A stretch of 6,390 bases of DNA from Bacteroidota bacterium (GTDB lineage Bacteria; Bacteroidota; Ignavibacteria; UBA10030; UBA8401), in the NCBI GenBank assembly GCA_025355705.1, contig JANXZD010000066.1:1-6390 (forward strand), read 5' to 3'. Position numbers and translations under genes: made by a program. This document shows, in pieces, positions 1-5,739 of the stretch. The number at the start of each line of letters is the position of its first letter. Within the stretch, counting starts at the first letter, position 1. The notes beneath the pieces were generated by a model. The model was not told where the DNA came from. It made no database searches and saw only the letters and a list, made by a program, of their open reading frames with translations.

Positions 1-1100
1 GTGCAATCTTCATATAACTCCTGAATAATTGGACGCAGCCACACATCGTTGAAATTCGCAGTTGGCAGGGCGACATCTGCTTTTGCGAGCGAAAGTAGAT
101 TCTCAATAATCGATGACATTCGAATGGTCTCCTCCAGTGCACTTGAGAGTACCGTCCTGTATTCTTCAGGAGAGAGTCTTTTACTGCGAAGGGCAAGCTC
201 AAGTTCTCCTCGCATAATCGTTAACGGTGTGCGAAGTTCGTGTGATGCATCGCTGGAAAATTGCTGGACCTGGGAAAACGATAATTGCAGACGGCTGATC
301 ATTTCATTGAATGTTGCAACCAAACGCCCAAGCTCATCATCAACACCCGAAGATCGTATTCGCTGATCAAGATTTTGCGCGGTGATGGCACGTGCGGTCC
401 GTGTAATATCATCCACCGGTTTGAATGAGCGTGAAGCAAGGAACCATCCGCCGCCGATTGAAATTACAATCGCAACCGGGATCAGGAGTAAAAAAATTGA
501 GAATAAATTTCCCAACACTTCGTTGATCTCAGAGATAGGATATGCGATATACACCTTCATCGTTCTATCCTGGCTGACTGCGAGACGCAACGGTTGTCCT
601 TGTGCGTTCCAAATAGTCGCTAGTTTTGTTATATCCTGCGGAATATCGTCGAACGTGATATTTTCTTCCTTACCAAGACCGGATTTATAAAGGATGTCGC
701 CATTTCGGTCGCGGATTTGGACGATCTGTTTTTTAGAGACTTGCAGCGAATGTTCATAGATCTTATTCCATAACTCATCATATTCAACATCAGTTGAATC
801 TATATTTCTCATTTCAACTTCATTAGATCTTCGCACTGTTTCTCCTGCAGATTTTTTATCAATTATTGATTGCGGCTTCTGTCGTGGACGCGGTTTTTTT
901 AAACGTACTTTTTTTGCCTGAGGCTCAATATAATTTTTTAATGTGACAACTTCTTGATATAACGATCGATCGAGACTAGAAAGAAGATTCTGTTCGGTAT
1001 AAACGTATGATACGACAGCAAAACAAAGAAGTGTTCCGCCGACAATGAGAGAGTAATAGAGCGTGAGTCTGAAACGAATTGAGCGTTGAAGGTTCTTCAT
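1..1100 (-). CDS. Sensor histidine kinase, two-component system (partial; C-terminal ATPase domain lies beyond the left edge)
   Basis: Membrane sensor kinase that would autophosphorylate and pass the phosphate to the response regulator encoded just upstream. About 366 residues are visible. There is a basic N-terminus, a first membrane segment at about residues 12-34, an extracytoplasmic domain at about 35-195, a second membrane segment at about 197-221, a HAMP linker at about 222-273 (Pro228, then DELGRLVATFNEM), and a HisKA dimerisation domain from about 278 with the H-box SHELRTPL, phospho-acceptor His287. The N, G1 and G2 boxes of the ATPase domain are not in the window. The start is forced: an in-frame TGA immediately precedes the ATG. 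The gene begins 17 bases after the regulator stop with no Shine-Dalgarno sequence, so the two are probably co-transcribed. The layout resembles CusS/QseC-like kinases; the stimulus cannot be told. The sensor domain has an unusual basic, proline-rich stretch at residues 63-76. Confidence 0.93.
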   Translation of the reverse strand, partial: MKNLQRSIRFRLTLYYSLIVGGTLLCFAVVSYVYTEQNLLSSLDRSLYQEVVTLKNYIEPQAKKVRLKKPRPRQKPQSIIDKKSAGETVRRSNEVEMRNIDSTDVEYDELWNKIYEHSLQVSKKQIVQIRDRNGDILYKSGLGKEENITFDDIPQDITKLATIWNAQGQPLRLAVSQDRTMKVYIAYPISEINEVLGNLFSIFLLLIPVAIVISIGGGWFLASRSFKPVDDITRTARAITAQNLDQRIRSSGVDDELGRLVATFNEMISRLQLSFSQVQQFSSDASHELRTPLTIMRGELELALRSKRLSPEEYRTVLSSALEETIRMSSIIENLLSLAKADVALPTANFNDVWLRPIIQELYEDC

Positions 1101-1117
1101 TCAAAAAATATTATTGT

Positions 1118-1810
1118 TCAATGATCTTTCATGACATACCCAACACCGCGAATAGTGTGAAGTAGTTTTTTTTCAAAATCTCCGTCGATTTTTGTCCGTA
1201 AATGATTAATGTAGACATCAATAATATTTGTTCCGGTATCGAAATTGTAGTTCCAAATATGTTCGGTGATCGTACTGCGATTAAGTGTCTTATTCTTGTT
1301 ACGGATAAAAAATTCGAGCAGAGAGAACTCTTTTGTTGTCAGATCGATCACTTTTCCGTCACGTAAGACTTTACGCGAAACAAGATCAACAGCAAGGTCT
1401 GCAATTGTCAAGGTGGTTGCTGATTTTTCCGCCCCCTTTTTCCTGCGAAGTAACGAGCGGACTCGCGCCAGTAATTCGGTGATTGCAAAGGGCTTCACAA
1501 GATAATCATCAGCGCCAGTATCGAGTCCTTTTACACGGTCTTCAACCGTTCCTTTTGCTGTCAGCATCAATACAGGAGTTTCAATATTTGAAGTTCGAAG
1601 AGAGGATAAGACTTGAATGCCATCTTTTTTGGGAAGCATGATGTCGAGGATAATAAGATCGTGTTGTTGCTTCAAAGCCAACAACTCTCCTTTTTCACCG
1701 TCGAACGCATCATCCACGGAATATTTCTCTTCTTCCAATCCTTTTCGGATGAGAGCGGAGATCTTTTTCTCATCTTCAATGATGAGTATTTTTGCTTTTT
1801 GTTCTTTCAT
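1118..1810 (-). CDS. OmpR/PhoB-family response regulator
   Basis: Cytoplasmic DNA-binding response regulator of 230 residues, normal length for the family. The receiver domain spans about residues 6-122: acidic pair Glu12-Asp13, phospho-acceptor Asp56 (in LDIMLPKKDG), switch residue Thr84, and conserved Lys106 in the KPF motif. The winged-helix DNA-binding domain spans about 132-228, with the TTKEFSLLEFF segment at 158-168, a probable recognition helix around 194-208 (TNIIDVYINHLRTKI) and the terminal wing motif TIRGVGYVM at 219-227. All residues needed for phosphorylation are present, so it should be functional. An in-frame TGA lies two codons upstream of the ATG, which fixes the start. It is first in an operon with the histidine kinase and diverges from the transporter operon. 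It is closest in appearance to the CusR/MprA-like branch, but no target can be assigned from sequence. Adjacency makes the transporter operon a candidate target. Confidence 0.96.
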   Translation of the reverse strand: MKEQKAKILIIEDEKKISALIRKGLEEEKYSVDDAFDGEKGELLALKQQHDLIILDIMLPKKDGIQVLSSLRTSNIETPVLMLTAKGTVEDRVKGLDTGADDYLVKPFAITELLARVRSLLRRKKGAEKSATTLTIADLAVDLVSRKVLRDGKVIDLTTKEFSLLEFFIRNKNKTLNRSTITEHIWNYNFDTGTNIIDVYINHLRTKIDGDFEKKLLHTIRGVGYVMKDH

Positions 1811-1857
1811 TGGTCATTCATTTTTTTAAGGTCAATGGTAATCGCAACAACATAGAA

Positions 1858-1888
1858 TAAAAGTACCCGATTACAAACAAGGAAGCAA
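1858..1888 (-). promoter_or_regulatory. Candidate promoter for the two-component operon (Bacteroidota-like)
   Basis: Read on the minus strand, TACTTTTA (1865-1858) matches seven of eight positions of the Bacteroidota -7 consensus TAnnTTTG. A TTG (1888-1886) lies 20 bases upstream, within the usual spacing for the -33 element. This would leave a leader of roughly 40 bases before the response regulator ATG. The motif is short and the region is AT-rich, so a chance match is possible. Confidence 0.33.
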
Positions 1889-1910
1889 GTATTCTTCTCG
1901 GAAACAACCG

Positions 1911-1928
1911 ATATTTCTTAAGAATTAT
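1911..1928. promoter_or_regulatory. Near-perfect 18-bp palindrome, candidate operator
   Basis: The centre is a perfect 10-bp palindrome, TTCTTAAGAA (1915-1924). Three further base pairs on each side are symmetric after one mismatched pair (1914/1925), so 16 of 18 positions are symmetric. It lies in the 178-base divergent region, about 100 bases from the response regulator start and about 60 bases from the tatT start. This is a plausible position for a dimeric regulator acting on either side. OmpR-family regulators more often bind direct repeats, so the cognate protein may be a different one. It is neither GC-rich nor followed by a T-run, so it is not a terminator. Confidence 0.35.
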
Positions 1929-1952
1929 TCATTTTACCGTCAATAATCAATC

Positions 1953-1981
1953 TTGGATATTCAGCAACGTTTTTATATTTT
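1953..1981 (+). promoter_or_regulatory. Weak candidate promoter for the TPAT operon
   Basis: TTG at 1953-1955 is followed after 18 bases by TATATTTT (1974-1981), matching seven of eight positions of the Bacteroidota -7 element TAnnTTTG. If used, transcription would begin only a few bases before the ATG at 1989, giving a nearly leaderless message. This would fit the absence of a Shine-Dalgarno sequence there. The tract is very AT-rich and the match may be fortuitous; the real promoter could lie further up the divergent region. Confidence 0.22.
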
Positions 1982-1988
1982 CTATTGT

Positions 1989-2858
1989 ATGAAACAATTA
2001 CTTCCTCTATTACTATTTTCTTTTTTCAGCTTATCGTGCGGTGTTGTCAACACCGTTGCCGTCAACGCAACCACAAACATTATTGATTACGGATTAGGTG
2101 CGATTTTTGAAGAATCAGATCTGGATTTTGCAGAAAAGGCTATTCCAGGAAACCTCATTCTCTTAGAAGCTCTTTACCGCGCAAAAGCCAAGGATGATGA
2201 TCATCTTGCATTTCTTTTAGTACAGGGCTACACCGGATATACCCTTGGATTTGTGGAAGATGTTGATGTCGATCGTGCTAAAGTATTGTATGCCCGTGCC
2301 CGTGATTACGGTCTACAATCGTTGAAGAAGAACAAACAATTCGCTGCCGCGTTCGATCAAGATCAATTGGCATTCAAAAAAAGTCTGGAGCAATTCGGCA
2401 AAGACGATGTTCCGATGATCTTTTGGACGGCGAATGCTTGGGGTAATCTTATCAATGTCAGCATCTCCGATCCGACAGTACTTGGCGATCTTCCTAAAGT
2501 AAATGCGATGATGGAATTTGTTCTAAAGAATGACGAAACATATTTTTATGGAAGTGCACACTTATATTTCGCCGCAATCCTCGCAACAACTCCAAAGAAT
2601 CTCGGTGGAAAACCGGATAGCGCGCGATATCACTTTGAAAAATGTTTTGGGATCGGGAAGAACCTGTTTGTTCTTCCGCATGTGTATATGGCAAAGAGTT
2701 ATTGTGTCCAAATGCAGGATAAAGAGTTGTTCAAAAAATTATTGTTGACCGTCGAAGAGGCATCCCTCGACTCACTTCCCGCGCAGCGACTGGTAAATGC
2801 TATTGCAAAACGAAAAGCCAGAAAATTGTCAGAAAAAATTGACGATTTATTTTATTAA
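1989..2858 (+). CDS. tatT: TRAP transporter TatT component, TPR-like periplasmic lipoprotein
   Basis: Accessory periplasmic protein of TPAT-type TRAP transporters. In Treponema pallidum the homologue Tp0956 is a helical TPR-like trimer with a pore that binds its partner substrate-binding protein. The protein has 289 residues: a hydrophobic signal peptide at 1-16, then Cys17 (SLSC-G), the probable lipidation site with a relaxed lipobox. The mature part is all-helical in character. Family-like segments are the PGNLILLEALYRAK region (53-66), YTGYTLGFVEDVDVDRAKVLY (81-101), an aromatic FWTANAWG motif (145-152), the PKNLGGKPDSARYHFEKC repeat (202-219) and a charged C-terminal helix ending KIDDLFY (283-289). 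I chose the ATG at 1989 over an in-frame TTG at 1953 because it places the signal peptide directly at the N-terminus. No Shine-Dalgarno sequence is visible. It is first in the operon, 21 bases before the binding-protein gene, the same order as in T. pallidum. The family call rests on recalled pattern similarity, not a search. Confidence 0.87.
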   Translation: MKQLLPLLLFSFFSLSCGVVNTVAVNATTNIIDYGLGAIFEESDLDFAEKAIPGNLILLEALYRAKAKDDDHLAFLLVQGYTGYTLGFVEDVDVDRAKVLYARARDYGLQSLKKNKQFAAAFDQDQLAFKKSLEQFGKDDVPMIFWTANAWGNLINVSISDPTVLGDLPKVNAMMEFVLKNDETYFYGSAHLYFAAILATTPKNLGGKPDSARYHFEKCFGIGKNLFVLPHVYMAKSYCVQMQDKELFKKLLLTVEEASLDSLPAQRLVNAIAKRKARKLSEKIDDLFY

Positions 2859-2879
2859 ACCTTACGTCTGAAAAAATTC

Positions 2880-3875
2880 ATGCGAAAAAATATTGTAGCG
2901 CTTCAGTTTATTCTGTTAACATCATTGCTGTTCTCACAAGATTACGTGATCAAGTTTGCAACACTTGCACCTGAAGGGAGCACGTGGATCAACATCATGA
3001 AAGAATATGATGCTGCAGTGCGAAAAGAAAGCGGAGGTAAACTCGGTTTCCGTATCTATGCCGGCGGTGTTGCCGGAGATGAAAAAGATGTGATGCGAAA
3101 GATTCGATTAGGTCAATTTAACAGCGCAGGTATTACCGGAACCGGCATTGGTGAGATAACGAAAACTGCTCGCGTTCTCGACACTCCATTCTTATTTAAG
3201 AACTCAGCGGAAGTCGATCAAATCCTAACCCAATTCGATGGTGAATTCACCAATGAGTTTGTGAATGGTGGATTTGTTCTTCTTGGGTGGGCGGAAGTTG
3301 GTTCAGTGTATATCATTTCGAAAACTCCCGTAACGAAGATCAGCGATCTCCATTCAATCAAAATGTGGGAGTGGGAAGGTGATCCTGTTGCTGATGCAAC
3401 ATTCAAAGCGATCGGCATCAATCCCATTCAACTTTCTATCACCGATGTGGTAACATCACTACAAACGGGATTGATCACTGGCGCTTACGCTTCACCGTTA
3501 GCAATTGTTTCTCTGCAATGGAATACTGCCACCAGCAATTTAATGGATTATCCGTTGACCAATGCTTCGGGAGCGGTTGTTATTTCGAAAAGAGATTTTG
3601 ATAAGATTCCAGCAGATCTTCAGCAGATTCTCCTTAAACATGGTAAATCATTCATGCGAAAGCTGACTGAATTGAGCCGTAAAGACAACATTAAATCGCT
3701 TGAAGTGATGAGAAAAACTAAAATGACATTCAATAAGCCCGATGTAAATGAAGTGAAATCATATGAAGAGATTGGAAAGAAAGCGCGTAGAGCATTGATT
3801 GGAAAATTATATTCCGAAGATTTGTTGAATCGCGTTGAAAAAGCCTTGGCAGATTTTAGAGCAAAGAGTAAATAA
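2880..3875 (+). CDS. dctP: TRAP transporter substrate-binding protein, DctP/TatP family
   Basis: Periplasmic binding protein that captures the substrate and delivers it to the DctQM membrane complex. It has 331 residues, standard for the family. A Sec signal peptide covers about residues 1-20 (hydrophobic core, ending LLFSQ) with no lipobox cysteine, so the protein should be soluble. The mature protein opens with the typical first strand and loop YVIKFATLAPEGSTW (22-36). Other family hallmarks are the GEITKTARVLDTPFLF region (91-106), ISDLHSIKMWEWEGD (154-168) and the ITDVVTSLQTGLITGAYASP segment (187-206). In ordinary DctP proteins the strand after 'DLKGLKI' carries an arginine that clamps the substrate carboxylate; here that position appears to be Trp163. 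This agrees with the hydrophobic cleft reported for the TPAT protein Tp0957. The start lies in the same frame as the tatT stop, eight codons beyond it, with no Shine-Dalgarno sequence. The substrate is unknown and a C4-dicarboxylate should not be assumed. Confidence 0.93.
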   Translation: MRKNIVALQFILLTSLLFSQDYVIKFATLAPEGSTWINIMKEYDAAVRKESGGKLGFRIYAGGVAGDEKDVMRKIRLGQFNSAGITGTGIGEITKTARVLDTPFLFKNSAEVDQILTQFDGEFTNEFVNGGFVLLGWAEVGSVYIISKTPVTKISDLHSIKMWEWEGDPVADATFKAIGINPIQLSITDVVTSLQTGLITGAYASPLAIVSLQWNTATSNLMDYPLTNASGAVVISKRDFDKIPADLQQILLKHGKSFMRKLTELSRKDNIKSLEVMRKTKMTFNKPDVNEVKSYEEIGKKARRALIGKLYSEDLLNRVEKALADFRAKSK

Positions 3876-4396
3876 TGAATTTTATGAGACCTATATTATT
3901 AATTGATAAGTGGCTTGAGAAGATTTCGGGATGGATGTTAGTGTCGCTACTGGGAATAATGATTGTGATGGCATTCGGTCAGGTTATTCTTCGCAATTTT
4001 TTTGATTCTAGTATTGAGTGGGGCGATATTTTCCTTCGTCATCTTGTGTTATGGGTTGGTTACTTTGGTGCGGTGATAGCAACAGGTGAAGGTCGGCATC
4101 TTCGTATTGAATTTGTCAGCAAACTGGTTCCGACAAAAATCCGAAAAATATTTTTCATTATAACGAGTATCTTTGCCGCTGTGGTCTGTTATTTTTTAAT
4201 GCAGGCAGCCATCTCATTTGTTCAATCGGAAATGGAGTCCAAAAGCACTCTGCTTCTTGATCTGCAAACCTGGTATTTCATCATCATCATTCCCGTTGGC
4301 TATGGGATGCTTTCGTTCCGTTTTATCGTGCGGGCATTAAATTGGCTTGTAGAAATCTTTCGTGGTAATTGGGAAACGTCGGAGGTAAGTCACTAA
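3875..4396 (+). CDS. dctQ: TRAP transporter small membrane subunit, DctQ family
   Basis: Small integral membrane subunit that pairs with DctM to form the inner-membrane symporter. It has 173 residues with four hydrophobic helices at about 19-40, 50-70, 92-114 and 132-153, the normal DctQ topology. Characteristic family features are QVILRNFFDSSIEWGDIFLRHLVLW (36-60), matching the usual 'R.....w..e..r.l..W' pattern after the first helix, and GEGRHLRIEF (71-80), matching the conserved 'g..Hi.vd' loop. Its ATG overlaps the TAA of the binding-protein gene by one base (TAATG), and its own stop overlaps the dctM start in the same way, implying translational coupling. An in-frame ATG three codons downstream is a possible alternative start. 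Q and M are separate genes here and not fused. Confidence 0.94.
   Translation: MNFMRPILLIDKWLEKISGWMLVSLLGIMIVMAFGQVILRNFFDSSIEWGDIFLRHLVLWVGYFGAVIATGEGRHLRIEFVSKLVPTKIRKIFFIITSIFAAVVCYFLMQAAISFVQSEMESKSTLLLDLQTWYFIIIIPVGYGMLSFRFIVRALNWLVEIFRGNWETSEVSH
4381..4386 (+). promoter_or_regulatory. Shine-Dalgarno sequence for dctM
   Basis: GGAGGT ends nine bases before the ATG at 4396 and lies inside the 3' end of dctQ. It is the only strong Shine-Dalgarno sequence seen before a gene in this window. It settles the dctM start at 4396 in preference to an in-frame TTG at 4369, which lies upstream of this site. Confidence 0.7.
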
Positions 4397-5658
4397 TGCC
4401 GATCATCATTATTATCCTCGCTTTTGCACTGCTTATTTTGATTGGCACACCGTTGTTTACTATCATCGGTGCAATTTCGCTTTACGGATTTTCAAAAGAG
4501 GGAATTGATACTGCCGCAGTCACTATTGAATTATATCGTCTCGCAGGTCAACCGGTACTGCTTGCAATTCCACTATTCACCGTTGCCGGATATTTTCTTG
4601 CTGAAAGTAAAGCACCGCAGCGGATCGTAGCGCTGGCTCAATCATTAATCGGTTGGATGCCTGGCGGATTGGCAATTGTTGTGCTCATCAGCTGTGCAAT
4701 CTTTACCGCATTCACGGGCGGATCCGGCGTAACAATTGTTGCGCTCGGAGGACTTGTTTTTCCAATCCTGATATCCGAAAAATACTCAGAAAAATTTGCG
4801 CTCGGTCTAGTGACAACATCCGGAAGTTTGGGTTTATTATTCCCACCATCGCTTCCAATTATTTTATATGGAACGTTCGCAGAAGTTTCTGTTGATGCAT
4901 TATTCAAAGCGGGAATTGTTCCCGGAATTATTTTGATGTTAGTGGTAGCGTTATACAGTATTCAACAAGGAAGAAAAGCTCATGTCCCTCGTCATCCATT
5001 TGATGCAAAAAAAGCTTGGGCGGCACTCAAAGCAATAGCGTGGGAAATACCACTTCCATTCTTCATTATTTTTGGTATTTACGGCGGATATTTTACCGCT
5101 ACGGAAGCAGCCGCAGTAACTGCATTCTATGTATTTGTCGTGGAAGTGTTTATATATAAAGACTTGAAATTCTTTACCGACGTTCCGCGCGTGATGAAAG
5201 AGAGCATGGTGCTTGTCGGCGCGATTATAATGATTCTTGGATGCGCAATGGGATTGACAAGTTATCTGATCGATCAGCAGGTTCCGCAAAAATTATTTGA
5301 ATACATCAGTCATGTCGTATCCAGCAAGATATTCTTTCTGATGATTCTCAACGTGTTTCTCCTTCTTATTGGAATGATGATGGAGATATTTTCTGCTATT
5401 GTTGTAGTTCCACTTATTGTTCCTGTTGCGAAACAGTATGGTATTGACCCCATCCATCTTGGCATTATATTTCTTGCCAATCTCGAGATCGCTTATTTAA
5501 TGCCTCCCGTTGGATTGAATCTTTTTATGGCGAGCTTCCGTTTCAAAAAATCTATTGGTGAAGTTGTTATCGCAACCTTACCATTTGTGTTTGTACTCTT
5601 CATTGCATTGATCTTAATTACCTATGTGCCTGAATTGAGTTTGTGGTTGGTAAAATAA
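4396..5658 (+). CDS. dctM: TRAP transporter large membrane subunit, DctM family
   Basis: Large transport subunit of the TRAP symporter, which moves substrate released by the binding protein across the inner membrane using an ion (usually Na+) gradient. It has 420 residues, typical for stand-alone DctM, and is strongly hydrophobic throughout with many predicted membrane helices. Family motifs in order are AIPLFTVAGYFLAES (57-71), FTGGSGVTIVALGG (106-119), GSLGLLFPPSLPIILYG (143-159), GGYFTATEAAAV (230-241), GMMMEIFSAIVVVPLIVPV (326-344) and HLGIIFLANLEIAYLMPPVG (354-373). These match the re-entrant and discontinuous helix regions known from TRAP membrane structures. Relative to the common form, the first glycine-serine motif reads GGSG and the usual GMFMD aspartate is Glu330. 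The start was chosen for the GGAGGT nine bases upstream and the TAATG overlap with dctQ. It is last in the operon; no hairpin-plus-T-run terminator is visible after it. Confidence 0.96.
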   Translation: MPIIIIILAFALLILIGTPLFTIIGAISLYGFSKEGIDTAAVTIELYRLAGQPVLLAIPLFTVAGYFLAESKAPQRIVALAQSLIGWMPGGLAIVVLISCAIFTAFTGGSGVTIVALGGLVFPILISEKYSEKFALGLVTTSGSLGLLFPPSLPIILYGTFAEVSVDALFKAGIVPGIILMLVVALYSIQQGRKAHVPRHPFDAKKAWAALKAIAWEIPLPFFIIFGIYGGYFTATEAAAVTAFYVFVVEVFIYKDLKFFTDVPRVMKESMVLVGAIIMILGCAMGLTSYLIDQQVPQKLFEYISHVVSSKIFFLMILNVFLLLIGMMMEIFSAIVVVPLIVPVAKQYGIDPIHLGIIFLANLEIAYLMPPVGLNLFMASFRFKKSIGEVVIATLPFVFVLFIALILITYVPELSLWLVK

Positions 5659-5694
5659 TTTTAGATCTTTTTCGTTGAAACCAGCGCCATAGAG

Positions 5695-5722
5695 TTATTT
5701 AATTGATTAGATCGATTATAAA
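5695..5722 (+). promoter_or_regulatory. Weak candidate promoter with inverted repeat before radA
   Basis: The 81-base gap between dctM and radA contains TATAAA (5717-5722), a good -10-like hexamer, preceded after 16 bases by a poor -35-like TTATTT (5695-5700). The spacer and edge of the -10 hold an imperfect inverted repeat, TAATTGAT / ATCGATTA (5700-5707 and 5711-5718), separated by three bases, with one G-T pair. The repeat is AT-rich and lacks a following T-run, so I do not call it a terminator. radA may instead be read through from the TRAP operon. Confidence 0.2.
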
Positions 5723-5739
5723 GTTTATGCTCTTTCCTT

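Noticed and set aside
49..690. Two plus-strand open frames of about 100 codons opposite the histidine kinase
   Set aside because: They lie wholly antisense to recognisable HAMP, HisKA and sensor-domain coding sequence, have serine- and arginine-rich low-complexity translations, and show no family features.
1809..1838. GGTCA direct repeat and partial CATTG/CAATG inverted repeat just upstream of the response regulator
   Set aside because: The matching elements are only five bases long with mismatches between them, expected by chance in this region.
1939..1952. TCAAT repeated with 7-bp spacing as an OmpR-type binding site
   Set aside because: Two five-base AT-rich copies do not match the 10-11 bp spacing typical of OmpR-family half-sites.
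1953..1988. Upstream TTG start that would extend TatT by 12 residues
   Set aside because: The extension would put a polar stretch before the signal peptide, while the ATG at 1989 gives a compact lysine-then-hydrophobic lipoprotein signal. No ribosome binding site supports the TTG.
4369..4395. Upstream TTG start that would extend DctM by nine residues
   Set aside because: A strong GGAGGT lies between the TTG and the ATG at 4396, correctly spaced for the ATG, and the TAATG overlap repeats the arrangement at dctQ.
4638..5289. Minus-strand open frames opposite dctM
   Set aside because: The sense strand encodes an uninterrupted, motif-rich DctM; the antisense translations have no recognisable domain or start signal.
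5700..5718. Inverted repeat after dctM as a rho-independent terminator
   Set aside because: The stem is AT-rich with one G-T pair and a three-base loop, and no T-run follows on either strand.
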